A DNA stretch of 64,000 bases, taken from positions 248,001-312,000 of the forward strand of contig VZRG01000196.1 in NCBI GenBank assembly GCA_013397435.1, read 5' to 3'. Below are positions 1 to 22,720 of this stretch, piece after piece. The notes under the pieces were generated by a model. It saw nothing but the letters and a program-made list of their open reading frames with translations, was not told where the DNA came from and made no database searches. Position 1 is the stretch's first letter. Each line of letters starts with the position of its first letter. This DNA is from Erythrocercus mccallii. Taxonomy: Eukaryota; Chordata; Aves; Passeriformes; Dicruridae. A program made the position numbers and the translations under genes.

Positions 1-447
1 AAGCTACATTTCTGTACCATAAGACTAATAAAATGGGAAAATATTCTAGAACGTAGGATATAAAATAATTAATTTTTCCTCAAAGGCTGCATTTCAGTGT
101 TTGTGCCAGGACGGTTTAGTAATAAATTTGTGGCTGCTGACATTTCGTTGTGTATAACCAAATAGTTAATATTCAGTAATAATCTATTTTTATAGAAATA
201 TAAAGACCTAAAGAACACACATGAATGTTTCAGTCTTATGGTCTGGGCTGGTGCATTGTGACTAATTGTATTTTCAGAAGTTGTATCCCATTCTGAAAAT
301 AATCTGTTGTCTTTATAGACATAGGTGGTTATGAAACCAAAGATTAATGTTTCAGCCGAAAGTCCAAACCGTTGAAAGGGTGGATATGAAAATGTTGGAA
401 CTGTGATAAAGTGTAACAGTGAGATTAAAAGTTAAATTTCTTTTTAG

Positions 448-10887
<10,440 letters not shown>

Positions 10888-12215
10888 ACCAGATGAAGAA
10901 GTTCAAAGGGTTTGATTAATTAAGATACAAAGACTGAAGAAATTTCACAGCAGTTATTAATGTATATAAACATAAATATTTCCCCTGCAAAGTTGAGGAA
11001 GAAATGATACATTTGAATTAACATCAAGGCTGATATTTCTTTTAGAAATGTTAGAGTAATTCTGTTTTGTGTCTTATGTGAAAATTTTCACTGTAGAACT
11101 GTTTTAATTGCCAAGACTGCACAAAAGTACAATGCTAATGTATATGGTTGCAGTTCGTATATATTATAAAAAGAAAAAAGCATCTGTTATAAAAAAAAAA
11201 GAAAAAAAAAGAGAGCAGTGATACTGGGTGGTTGATTTGTTTTTAGCAGACTTGGCTTCATTTTTGTCTTTACAAAATGGCCAGCATAAATGCTGTTTAT
11301 ATTCACATTTTCCTAGGTGTGTGTGTGCAGGCCACAGCAGCATGCCCTTGGTGTAGTCAGTGCCGAAGGGGGTCTGTTCCTTCTTGAGCCTGCCCGCAGG
11401 GATGGTCTCCTCTTTTAAAGCAGGTTGTGTACAACTTTCAGTACACTGAAGGTAAGCTAACCCATCAACATCACCGGTGTTTAAGCTGTTATTTTACTGG
11501 AACAACTGACAAATGAGAGACAATAGTATTGTGGCAGAATTCCCTGCATGTTTGAGAAATGATCTTGTTTTATTTTCTGGCATTGCAACCGTGGCATAGT
11601 TACAACTTCTGTTCTGTTCATCACATTTAAAACTGGGAGAGAGCGCACTTGATGGATAGAGCGCCTTCAGTGTACTGTTTCTTATTACTTTAGTTTTTTT
11701 AATCAACTTGCTATAGACTTTGTATACATTTTGTTAAATACAGTTCACTATGACATAGAACCAATACTTACAGAAGAGTTTTCATTTAGTAATTACATAT
11801 GTTGGGATCTCATTCGAAAGACCTTATATCTAAAGGATAGACAACATAATGAGATTTTTAACTATTTGTATGTCATTTTGAAAGTGTACTGCTTTATGCT
11901 AAAAGTGTTTCATTTGTTCACTGTTTTCATTATTTGTGATCATGTTGTCTTTCAATACAGGCATAAACCTTCCACTCTTGAACAAAGCAGCTGCTTTTTA
12001 AAAGCGGTAATTGCTTCTTTACCTTTTATTTCTTTTGTAAATGAAGCTTTTCTTTAAGAAATGTGACTTTAAAGTGTTGTCTCTTGCATAAAACAGTTGA
12101 CACTTACTTATTGTAAAGTGAAGATTGTTCTGCTGCATGTAAAGTGGACCATGCAGATTTCTGTATGTTTTCAGTATGCATCATTAGATAATAAAGTCTT
12201 TTGTGAACAAGGCAT
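10888..12215 (+). other. PRPF4B: PRPF4B 3' UTR, minimum extent
   Basis: AT-rich, stop-dense sequence follows the PRPF4B stop. It holds an A-rich tract at about 11186-11216. The first canonical AATAAA on this strand is at 12190-12195, 1.3 kb after the stop. Further signals at 13082, 14672 and 15243 could define longer UTR forms. The true end needs transcript data. Confidence 0.6.
12190..12195 (+). promoter_or_regulatory. Candidate PRPF4B poly(A) signal, proximal
   Basis: This is the first exact AATAAA after the PRPF4B stop codon. It is followed by a T/G-containing stretch within about 30 nt, as expected for a cleavage site. Confidence 0.5.
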
Positions 12216-13081
12216 TTGTAGCCATTTTTAAAAGAATCTGTCTTCAGTGATGGTAAATCAGGTAATTTGTAAGACCCGCCCCTGCATTTCCTATTAATCA
12301 TTTAATTAAAGGGATTATTAACTGTTATGATCTTTGGGAGAGCTATAGGCTATATTAATTGGATATATAATTATCACTGCTTAAAGCAAAAACCCCTACA
12401 GATACTGTCTGTCTGCTTTCATTGTAATGAAATTATTCCTGTAGGACATGGGATTAAATTCAGGCTTTAACTAATGTTTGTGCTGTTTTTCTCACTTTTC
12501 CTTTTGATGGTGCTGAAAGAGAAAAAAGGAAAGCGAGTCACAGGCCACTCAACGCCTACTCCATGGGTCTGATTTGCTGAGACACCAACTTCACCTTCCT
12601 AACAAGGTTATTTCTGACAGCATGTGTAGATAAACATTTAGCACAGCTAACTTTTAAAGAAGTTAAAAGAGCTTGAGACAATTGAGTTGGTTATACAGGG
12701 TGAGGAAAACAGAAACAACTTTTTCAGGTCCATACTGCTGTTTTAATGTTCTCTTTGACGATGTTAAGAAGTTCATCTTTTCATTTTTTATTAATATATT
12801 CTGACAGGCTGTGAAAACCCCACTGGTTTCACATCTTTATAATACTTTGAACTAAGAAGGATTTTTGTATCCATCTAGGTCCATAATGGCAACAGTCATG
12901 CACTCTTAGTGCACTCAAGAATGAGGAATAATGCCACAAAGCAGGTCATTCTGCTGGTGGGGAATACCCCACCGAGGAGGTGTAATGAACTAACTACGAA
13001 AACAAGCAGGAGATAGGTGGTTTTGTATACCTATTTGGAACCTTCAACCTGTCTCTTCTCAATTTATATTGTAAAATTCCT

Positions 13082-13087
13082 AATAAA
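13082..13087 (+). promoter_or_regulatory. Candidate PRPF4B poly(A) signal, alternative
   Basis: Exact AATAAA about 2.2 kb after the PRPF4B stop. It could serve a longer 3' UTR; no transcript evidence is visible from sequence alone. Confidence 0.3.
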
Positions 13088-14671
13088 AACCAATCTCTTA
13101 CTATTTCCACATATTGAGGTATCTTTTTCATACAGGAAATTAAAGAATTTAGCTTTTGTGTTTAGTGAAACATTAGTTGCTTTCTAGTTAAATACAGCAA
13201 GTGTAACTTGCACTTTTACAACATAGGCGGCACTTCTAAGGGCACTTTTACACAGATGTAGTAATAGCTTATTCTTTCTGTTGCTTTGTACTTTATTAAT
13301 ATAGGAATATGAAACATGAAATGAGTTGGTGATACAGAAACAAAGCAGTAGAAAAGATGCCCCTTAATGCCTACAGAATTGTTTTAAGCTGTTCTGGAGA
13401 AGCATAAAGTTGCTCGTTTACTTGTTCTTTGTGTTGTAGGTGCAGCTCAAAAGAAGATGAAGGCTACCAGAAGACATGAACAAAGGTTTCTGTCCTATAA
13501 GAGATATGAAAAATGCTCTTCATCTAGTTCTGTCTTAATCTTTTAGTTTCCAGCATTTCAATTTAGAATTAACACTGCTGCATTACTGATAATTCCTGAA
13601 ACATACCTGCTGTATTAAAATTTGTTACATAGATTGTTTTGTTTCTGACTGAAGAGATTTTTTATTGTAATTAAATGTAGGTAAACTAGTGTTATTCTTT
13701 AAATGTAGTTTTCTTAAAATGATAGAATGAGCAGTACAAAATCTATTACATTTAGGAAAAAAAGTGACCCATTATAGTTCGTTAAAATAAACATGTTAAC
13801 CAGTAAACATTTAAGCAGGTGATGCACTTTTTTTCTTCAGCTTCAGTAGATTCATTATTTCTTTCAATTCTGTCAAACAATTATCCATACAGAGAATAGC
13901 TGGCAGGAGTTATTTGAAAAAAGTGGATTTCAGTTGATACTTCTAGTTGACAACAGTAGAAAACTCTTTAGTTGTGGCTTCAAAAACCTCTGGACTTGAG
14001 GATTTTTTGACACTGTTAAGGCCCCTCTCTAGTTTTGGGCAATGCCTGTCCCTGTAGCCTGAGGTCTCTGAGGAGAGTATCTGTGGCTGCCCCTACAGTC
14101 AGCTGAATTCTCATGGTTGTGGCTGGGTTCAACAGAACAACTGTGCAAAAGAGTGAACAATTTCTCAGCTCATCTAATAGGGAGAATAATTTATCTTTTC
14201 CTCCTGAGCACAGTTTTTTAATTTATGTCTTTGCTAGAGGTCTTAAATACAGAAGGTTTGGCTAAATCTACTGTGCTGATTTCTGTTTCCTTCTCCCTCA
14301 TGGTGACAAGGAGCGTCACATTTAACATACTCAGTTTTCCAAGCCTTTAGAAAAAAAACCAAGATTCCAGTCCCGTGGAGTTAGAGTGTGTTTTTATTAC
14401 CTTGGTGTATACTGCTTAGTTTAAAAATTAATTACTGTTCAAGAGTTTTTAATAGAAGATAATGATTCCTTTAAAACCTTTTTAATAATACTTTATCTCC
14501 ATACATAGGGTAAGTGGCATTAAACATCTGAAGAACCTTTATGTGTATATTGACCCCCATACAGAAGGCAGACCAGACTGTGATACTGCTGGAGATAGAG
14601 GGATCTTCTACAGCATGTGTAAAATTGTAATATGGGTGGAAGATGTTGAGAAGTGGCAATTGCTTGAAATT

Positions 14672-14677
14672 AATAAA
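14672..14677 (+). promoter_or_regulatory. Candidate PRPF4B poly(A) signal, distal
   Basis: Exact AATAAA followed by T/GT-rich sequence (TTCTGTTGTGCC nearby), about 3.8 kb after the stop. The human gene is recalled to have a 3' UTR of several kb, so this distal site is plausible. Confidence 0.35.
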
Positions 14678-15242
14678 CTGTGCCTAAAACTTGCCTTCAT
14701 CCTGTCTTCTGTTGTGCCTACATATCCTACTGCAAAGCTGTGAAATGTATGAACAGTTTGTAAATGCACTAGAAATTAAGTGTAGTTCTTTGAATGGGGT
14801 TGTCTCCTTAGATGTCAGAGGCATTAGAGAATCTCTAGAGAAAGTCTTCCTGAACATGTGAAATGAAGCTTTTATTAAGTTGCCTCTCCCATAGTTTTGG
14901 AAGCTCCCTCAGCACCAAAGATTTAATGGGAATTCACTTTTATTTTCACTGTGCCTTTTTTATCTTTTATAGCAAGATACTAACCTGTATTGAGTCTGGG
15001 GATGAAAGAATTGCATTGTATTGCAATTGAAGGGAAGCCATGTATGCTTACAGATTAATCCTTATAAGGGAAAAAAAAGATGGGGAGTAGCAGCATGGTG
15101 AAGTGGGGGGAATGTGTGTTTTCATTTATTAACTTGTAAATTATCACATTAATTTAAGTATATTTGTGTGTGGATACAGAAGTGAGACTACCACGTGTGT
15201 TCTACACTTCTGTGTCAGTTTTGTTTATCTAAGTATGTAGAT

Positions 15243-15248
15243 AATAAA
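15243..15248 (+). promoter_or_regulatory. Candidate distal poly(A) signal
   Basis: Exact AATAAA in a very AT-rich stretch. It is the last of the four signals considered as possible PRPF4B ends and is weakly supported because such hexamers are frequent by chance here. Confidence 0.2.
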
Positions 15249-15259
15249 TTAATTTTAAC

Positions 15260-18200
15260 TTACGACAGTACTCTAAATGTAAAACCTCGGCCTTCCTTCC
15301 ATCGTACATCTAATGAATTCTTCACTGGCTTAATTATTTCCTCATAAACATTAATTTTGATGATTTTGGCCTGGATATTTCTATAAAGTAGGTATGTGCT
15401 ATTTATTTATAAAATAATGAAAACACATGACTATTGACAAAAATTCAGCATTTGGCTTAAGTTACTGAGAAATTAAAACTTCTTATGGGCAGGTATAAAT
15501 GAGTAGGCTATATCTGATAGAGTAACTGTTGCTGGTTCAGTCTCAGAAGTGACTTTTTAAGTGAGAATGCAACAAAAGAAACTAGGAGGGGGTCCCTGAG
15601 AATACCTGAAGTACACCCAGTGTGAAGAATGGGACTGATAGTAGCTGTCAAGACTGATAAGCAAAGGAAGTCTGTACAGCTTTAAAAAGAAAGGAGTTGA
15701 TAACAAAGGTTACTGGGCACAAGAAGGCAGTGAGGAAAGCACTCTTGATTGCCAGTAACTGTTAAAACCCTAATTCTGTATTGTTAGAGGAAATGGACCT
15801 TTTCAGACTCTTCATGAAACTGACATGTTCAAGTCTTTGAGAGCCAATTTAAACCTGCAGCTACACTGGACCTTTCCCTTTGGGGAGGCAGATCTGTCAC
15901 AGAATCTGACACAGTATTCAGGCACAAGCATAGTTTTTTAGAGGATGCGGTTGAATTCATTGGTAAAAAGACAGGTAACCACCTTCAGTAATCTGTCTTA
16001 GCAAGAAAAGGGTATTAAATAGTGTGTGTTTGACATTCTGCATATTCTCTTTTCAAACAGCTCTTAACTACTGATTGCAAAACTTGTCTGAAGGGGACAG
16101 CTCAGATATTCTACAAATCTTTCTCCTATGTTAAAACAAAACTCATCCTAAAAATGTTACCCAGATGAGATACTCCATGTAAAACAGCCTGACATTTGGG
16201 CTGCAGCTTTTCCATGGGAAGGAACAAGGTTTTGCTCAACTAAAGCCAAGCTGACCTCCATACCATGATTACTTGTGTATCTGCTAGACAACCAGGAAGC
16301 ATACCTGTCCTTTTTCTCCCCCTAGGAGGCTTAAATAAATCTGGCAGAGCACATTTAGGCATAGAGGTTCCTTCCTCTTTTACAGAGAACATCCAGCATT
16401 CTGTGACAGGGTAAGAAATGGGTGGTTTCACAAGTTGACCTAAATTGCTCTGTAGCTCATTAAAGCTAATACAACATGTCCATTCTTCTTTGCAAGTAAT
16501 TTGCAATCTATTTATGTTTATAAGGCCTTAATAAAAAACCCGAGATGTGCATATAATGCCTAGATCAAAACCCTTTTTTCTTGCAGGTTTTCTTTAAAAA
16601 GAATCCAGAAATCCTCATTTCCTGTAGTAAATTACAGAGTAGTTGAATACATGAAACTGAGAGCAATTTAGGACATCTCACAGACGATCTGCTCCAAAGA
16701 CTGCAACTATTCCTGTGTAACTGACTCCCAGATTTGTTCCAGAGTCCCACAAGAAGGTGCACACCCACTTTACTTTCTCATGCTGCTAGGGCCGAGGGGG
16801 AGGCTGAGGACTTTTCTTTACTGTTCCTATTAGATTCACAACACGGTTTTGATTTTCTAGTACACTGATCACAGAACAAATACATAAACCAAGACATCAA
16901 AACGCAAGTAACATCTAGGCAACATCTAGGCTTCCCTCCTGTTTCCCAGCTGGCTTTCAGTGACAGAAATTTGACTGTGGCAAAGCAGAGTCTTGTTCAG
17001 AGTACGTGCTGCAATGTTATGAATTAAAAGCTATCCAAACATCCACAACATAGCTACATGCCAGGCAATATAAAGAAACCAAAAATCACAAATCACAAGT
17101 CTGATTTTGGTCTAAAAAGTGTTCTAGCTCCAATCTCATTTGTCCCATAACCATGAGCAGTCCAGTGCCCTGTGATGAATACCCTGTAGTAATACACTGG
17201 CCAGAGGAATGTGAAGTGTTTTCAGGGTCTTTATCTGCAACAGAAAAGATACAAGGAAATGAAGCTTGAAAGGCACAAGGGAAACTGTGGTTTGCTTTAA
17301 GCTGATTTTGAATGTAAGGGACAGGAGCTTAAAAATTTTTAGTGATTTCTTGGTTTAATATCCATCACAGAGGTAAAATATTATCTGCCTTTGCTGAGCA
17401 CTCCTTAAGCCACTGGAATTCCACAGGGCTTTATGGAGTAGGGAAGGAGAGAGTGGCAGAAGTCCCAATCATGGTTCTCCCAGTTTCTGGTTTATTGAGC
17501 AGAGGCAATCACACATAGATCCATTTATGATTTACCATTACCCATTTCCTGATTTACTGTAGAAGGAGAAGGCACACCTGTTACAAGATTGTCCTGTAAC
17601 AGGAAATGTAATATCACACACATTCTTCCTAAATCTTTTGAAATACAGAGTTTGCAAAAAACTTGCAAAAGTATATTAAAAACAAAAAACCTTCCAAAAC
17701 CTGGCCATGTGCTCTCTGCCAGCAACAGCACATAGTAGCTTGGGACAATTCCCCTCTCCACCCCATTAGTATCAACTTTCTATGTTTTCTAGCAAGAGCA
17801 AAGGGAGAGAACATCCTCAGAGATCAAGAACTATGAGGTAAGAGCAGGGTTTGGGAAAGGGAAATGTTTAATAGAAGAGGTTTTTGGGTTCTTACTTCAT
17901 ATTGCAGAATTTGTCATTGATGGGTAGATTAGCAAGGTTTCCTAAAAAGTTAATCATTATTGAAATTGTTCTGAGGTAACAATTTTAGAGCAGTTATGTC
18001 CATTCTTAGGGTATCTAATTGCAGCATTGCTAGACAATAATTTGTTAGTAGAATCATCAAAAGAAAATACAACAGTAGTAGTAAGAGTGGAAAGTTGCTT
18101 CTCTTCACTGAAATTCATCCTTTTGATTATGAACAATTCTGCTCATGATTGTTAAAACTTGGTGTTAGCCATGTATTTCATAAAATAATGTTTTCTTCTG

Positions 18201-21200
18201 ACATCCAACTAATTGACAAACACAATCAGCAAAAGCAGCAGCAGCAGCAAATTCTTTCTGTGTGCTTTTCCAGGAAAAGATGTGAAGATCCATGCCATTG
18301 CCACACTTGGATTTTTTAGCAGAACCTGTTGTGATATGCAGGGAGTAATGGTTTTAAACTGAAAGGGAGAGCAGGTTTAGACTGGATATTAAGAAAGAAG
18401 TCTTTTACAATCAGGGTGGTGAAACACTGGAACAGGTTGCCCAGAGATGTGGGGGATGCCCTATGTCTGGAAAATTCAAGAGGATGTGAGATGGGGCTCT
18501 GGGCAACCAGATCTAGTCAAAGATGTCCCTCTCATTGCAGGGAGGTTGGAACTAGATGATCTTTAAAGGTCCTTTCCAGCCCAAACTGTTCTGTAATTCC
18601 TGCAGATCCCAGTCTATGCCCTCTCACTTTGATAACCTGATGACTGCTGTTCAGCTGAGTGTTTCAGCCAATTCTACAACCCTACAACTGTGATTTAATT
18701 TAGACCCCATTTCCGGGAAATGTTTATTGCAGCTGCATAGCAGAACAGCACAAAATCCTTACTAAACTTAAATGACATTCACTTAAACACCAAGCAGGTC
18801 ACACTAATGAAGGAAATTAGACCAATTTGATACTGTTTGTCCTTGACAAAATGTTTTGTTCTATTACTGTGGATTCTATTACTACTTGGAGATTTTCAAG
18901 AAATTCTCTCCACTTATTTTGTGTATTTATCTGTATCTTCTTTTACTTCTTTTACAATGGCAGACCTTGATAAAAAAGGCATTCTGTACTTGTATTAAAA
19001 AGAACTCTAAAGTCACACATTTTCAAAATATCAGGACTAATGGAACAATATGGTCAGAAGTTGGCTTTTGTTGCTCAGATGCTTTAAAAAAAATTTTAAA
19101 ATGTTCCACAGTTATCACTATAAATGTCAAAATGAAATAGAGCAACATTCAGCAGTGCTGTGAGACAGCAAAAATATTCCTTCAATGCAAATTGCAGCAA
19201 CTGAGAAATTGTTTTGTTATCTTCTTTTAGGTATACTGTTACAAACTCCATGGAATTTCTGTGTTTTAATTCCTGGTTTTTAAGCTATGCAATTTTTTTA
19301 AAGATTTTTAAATTAACATTCATATCAATAAATAAATTTCATTTATTTCATATCTGTAAATAAATTACACTACTTTTAACTACAAGACAAGGTAAAAAAC
19401 ATTTGCAATAGATATTTTACTGGCTGAAAACCATGAAGCTCTACACATCACTAAATGTTAATTAAGGTGAACACATTTCATGTAACTCATTATCATGAGG
19501 GATACAAATTGGAGATATCATTATTTGTGTATACATTCAGGGAAAACAAGGTAAGTGATTATTCAAAGTTTAGGTTGTAGTTCTCAATCTGCATAAACAT
19601 TTCCTGTGAATTAGAATACATGGTGCACAAGAAATGTTTGAAATTGAAGTACTGATGTGGTTGCAGTTCTAAGGTCTTAAATAAATTGGAAGAGAAAGCC
19701 CAGTACCAATAAGAGACAGCCAAGCAAAACCTCCCTTCCTGCTGTATCCTATTTCATCAATAACTAAGATGAACAATCAGAGAGAGAATAAAGATTAGCT
19801 ACTGAAGAAATTATACTAATAATGAGGTTAATGAATTGTGTATTTAGATGCATCTTCAGGGTGCAACAGACTGAAGTGCTCAAGAGAAGACTCAAGGCTA
19901 TTACGGAACATTCTGATTTTTACCTCCCAACTGCCCTTCCTTAACTTTAATGACAAAAAACCTGACATCAATTAATAAAAACATCTTGAGTGCTCTAATT
20001 AGAAAGTACATAAACATAATTACCTGTTGATATTTAATTCCAGAGTGCTAACATGTCTTTACATGCATTGCTCTCCCATTTGGCCTGAGTGGGTGCCTAT
20101 GACATGAACTACTCAATTTAACTTGATATAATTATTAAAACATTATTTTACTTGCTCAGAAGAATTTTACCTTCATCTTCTTCCAAGCATGAAACATTCA
20201 TTCTTTTTTGATATTTTGAGTTAGCTTAAGTAAGGAAAATTTTGTTCAAATATCAGAAATTTGTTTCACAATAAGCACAAGGAATATGAAATAAAACAGG
20301 GTACCTAGTTTATTTGGCCAATAAAGTTCACCTCTGTTATGCTACACTGATGTTCAGATAACCTCAAATTTAGCAAAAGGTCCACAATAAAAGAAGGTCC
20401 TGCAATGAAAGAAAACCAATTTGAGATATAATGCATGTGAAAACATTTCTCAGAAATTATCGACTTGCCTTTTTCCTTTGATCTTTTACTAGAAAATTTT
20501 AACCTGCTACAAGCGTGTAACTTAGTTTCAGTGAGCTGAACTTGGCTTTTAACATACCTCAGGTGTTGGGTCTGAATGAGCAAGACGGGGATTTTAGGAA
20601 GGGACAAAGGTTTTGGGCTTGCTTTTTCCTCCCCAAGTTTTACATGTTTGCATTCTAAACCTACTCCACCTACTTACAGCTAAAATGTATTGATACCGAT
20701 TGATATTGACATTACACATATATTCTAGGCAATACAGAGTGCATTTTAATGTTTGGTTGCTTGCAAATTGAAGAAAAATAATCTTCACAGAAAATCTTGC
20801 AAATGGAAATATTTTTCTTGATTTCTACAAGATTATATAATGTGCATAATTGTGTGTAAGTACCCAGGAAAGTTTCTAGGTGCAGGAAACCTTTTAATGA
20901 TGACCATAGTTTAGTTTTTCATCATAAATTCTAACCTGATTGAAAACCTTTTATGTCCTTGTTCAGATAACAGATCTATTTACATTATCTTCATGGAAGT
21001 GTTCACATCCAGCTGGAACAAGGGAGAGGCGCTTCAACATAGCACAGTTGTTACAGATATTCTCTGTAAATTCAATGTTAGAAAAACAAAAGCTGGCTTC
21101 ATAATGCAGCCTGAAAATACTGAGTACATTACTTAGAGGCAGAGTTTGGTGGGTTCTGACAGACTTTGGATTTCTAGTTGTTGGTCTCAAATGTGCTTTT

Positions 21201-22190
21201 ATTGTTATTGTTATTATAGTTATTGTATTAGCAGTAACTATAATGAACAGAATCAATGAATACTACAGGTGTAATCAGTGTAAGCTTAGAACACCTTATT
21301 TTCTGAAACTTGGTGCAGGTATCTTGCCTCTGGTATTGATGTGGTCCATTTGATTATTTACCTGTGATTCTATACAAACACAGAGGCAGATAGTAGGTAT
21401 GTGTATAACCATGCCAAGCAGGACCTGAATCCTATTGTACATTGCACTCCCATTAGGAAAACGGCCACCATCCAGCAGTGATACCTTGGAAGGGAACAAT
21501 CAGGAACACTGATACAATTCTCACAATCTAATTATAATAGACAGAAATGATAAGTGACTGTATTTCAGAAGAAATTACCCAAAGTTGCTGCTTTGTTGTA
21601 TGAGTAAATAGAAATTTTCTTAAGAGATTAATCAGACTTCATTGTTCTTAATACCAGACACATATAAAATGTGTATAAATTACTAAAGATGCTAATTGGA
21701 AAAAAATATTTTGTGAACATAAAAGTTACGAACTCTCTAAGTGATCTGAAACACTGATTTACTTTTCCAAAAGTTAATCAAAACCACCCAGGAGTTCTAT
21801 TCCCTAGAGGAATTGATTTATTCTCATTAGTCACAGAGAGCAGTGGTTTATCTCCCGTTGCTCTCTAAGTGGTATGCTGGCATCTACTGATCAAGGCATC
21901 CCTGTTTCTGCTATTTCATCCACCAACAGGTTATCACAGGCTGCATTTTCCCATGAGGAAAGCAAACACATCACACTTTCCCACAGAACAGGAGTCATAT
22001 GACGCAATTAATGGAAAAATACATTGGAGATTAGACCCACAAAGTTCAAAACAAACTTTTGAGTTGAATGTGAAGTCAAGTGAATGCTTTTTTGTAGGAT
22101 TATTACAATAATAGGGCTCCCAGGAACTACTTGCCTCTCACTCGGGATGTTTCACAGAAAGAATAAGAATCACCGCAACAGTAATGAAAT
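15260..22190. other. Spacer between the convergent 3' ends of PRPF4B and ECI2
   Basis: AT-rich DNA with only short, unconvincing reading frames on both strands. The only recognisable repeat is the CR1 at about 18330-18598. A short AGC run lies at about 18233-18249. I compared the frames with remembered FAM217A and C6orf201 features (genes between PRPF4B and ECI2 in human) and saw no match. Confidence 0.6.
18330..18598 (+). mobile_element. CR1 LINE, 3'-end fragment
   Basis: The wording typical of avian CR1 3' ends is visible: GGTGAAACACTGGAACAGG, TTGCCCAGAGATGTGGGGGA, GGTTGGAACTAGATGATCTT, then CCTTTCCAGCCCAAAC and an ending TTCTGTAATTC close to the CR1 terminal octamer. It is 5' truncated, as most CR1 copies are, and lacks coding capacity. 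Confidence 0.88.
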
Positions 22191-22251
22191 ATTTCTATTT
22201 ATTTTTTTCATTAATACAGTATTTCTTTCCCCATAGACAAATTAAAAGATA

Positions 22252-22257
22252 TTTATT
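22252..22257 (-). promoter_or_regulatory. Candidate ECI2 poly(A) signal, distal
   Basis: AATAAA on the minus strand about 310 nt after the ECI2 stop. A second copy follows at 22203-22198. The close pair makes this region a reasonable transcript end. Confidence 0.4.
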
Positions 22258-22502
22258 GATGAGCTATCAAAATAGAGTGCTAGAGAATCTCTTGCTTCTT
22301 TTGCAAGACAATCTGCTTTAGTATTATTCAGAAACATCACTGATGCCTACAGAATAATGAACCCTTTTCCCCAGCCTAAATATCCATAATGGATCCAAGG
22401 CACGTTAACAGTGTGTTAATTTTGGGAACCAGGTTTAACCTGGTACTCAGAACAGAGATATACCACATGAAAAGGTATAAGAACTACTACTTGAAGAGAA
22501 AG

Positions 22503-22508
22503 TTTATT
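22503..22508 (-). promoter_or_regulatory. Candidate ECI2 poly(A) signal, proximal
   Basis: TTTATT on the plus strand, i.e. AATAAA on the minus strand, within 60 nt of the stop codon. It would give a very short 3' UTR. Confidence 0.4.
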
Positions 22509-22564
22509 AATGATGAGGGCAGATTAGGCTACTGTCAGATGGTGAATTACTCTGCTGGTGAAGA

Positions 22565-22720
22565 TCAGAGTTTTGATTTCTTCTGGAAGAAGCTGACAAT
22601 AGCATTTACACACTCATCAGACAACCACCTCTCTGTCAGCACTTCACACTCTCTGCTGTTGACTGCATGGAGCTTCTCCTTTTCCATACTTCGTAACAGC
22701 TGCTTGGACACTGCCAAGGA
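22565..22720 (-). CDS. ECI2: ECI2 terminal coding exon with PTS1
   Basis: 156 nt after TTCTCCTCCAG. It encodes SLAVSKQLLRSMEKEKLHAV, then NSRECEVLTERWLSDECVNA and IVSFFQKKSKL, followed by TGA. SKL at the very end is the canonical peroxisomal targeting signal 1, as in human ECI2. A plus-strand open frame overlapping this exon is a shadow. Confidence 0.97.
   Translation of the reverse strand, partial: SLAVSKQLLRSMEKEKLHAVNSRECEVLTERWLSDECVNAIVSFFQKKSKL

Larger units (their letters stand above)
22198..22564 (-). other. ECI2: ECI2 3' UTR (approximate)
   Basis: This follows the ECI2 stop on the minus strand. Three AATAAA hexamers occur on the minus strand: 22508-22503 (only about 57 nt after the stop), 22257-22252 and 22203-22198. 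Which one is used cannot be told from sequence. Confidence 0.5.

Noticed and set aside
13440..13486. Possible extra exon after TTGTAG at 13439
   Set aside because: It lies well past the PRPF4B stop, has no continuing coding phase, and is more simply 3' UTR or spacer.
16240..16768. Minus-strand frames considered as FAM217A exons
   Set aside because: No resemblance to the remembered FAM217A core (FPYPDFLPPPFSALDL-type segment), and no convincing phase-matched exon chain.
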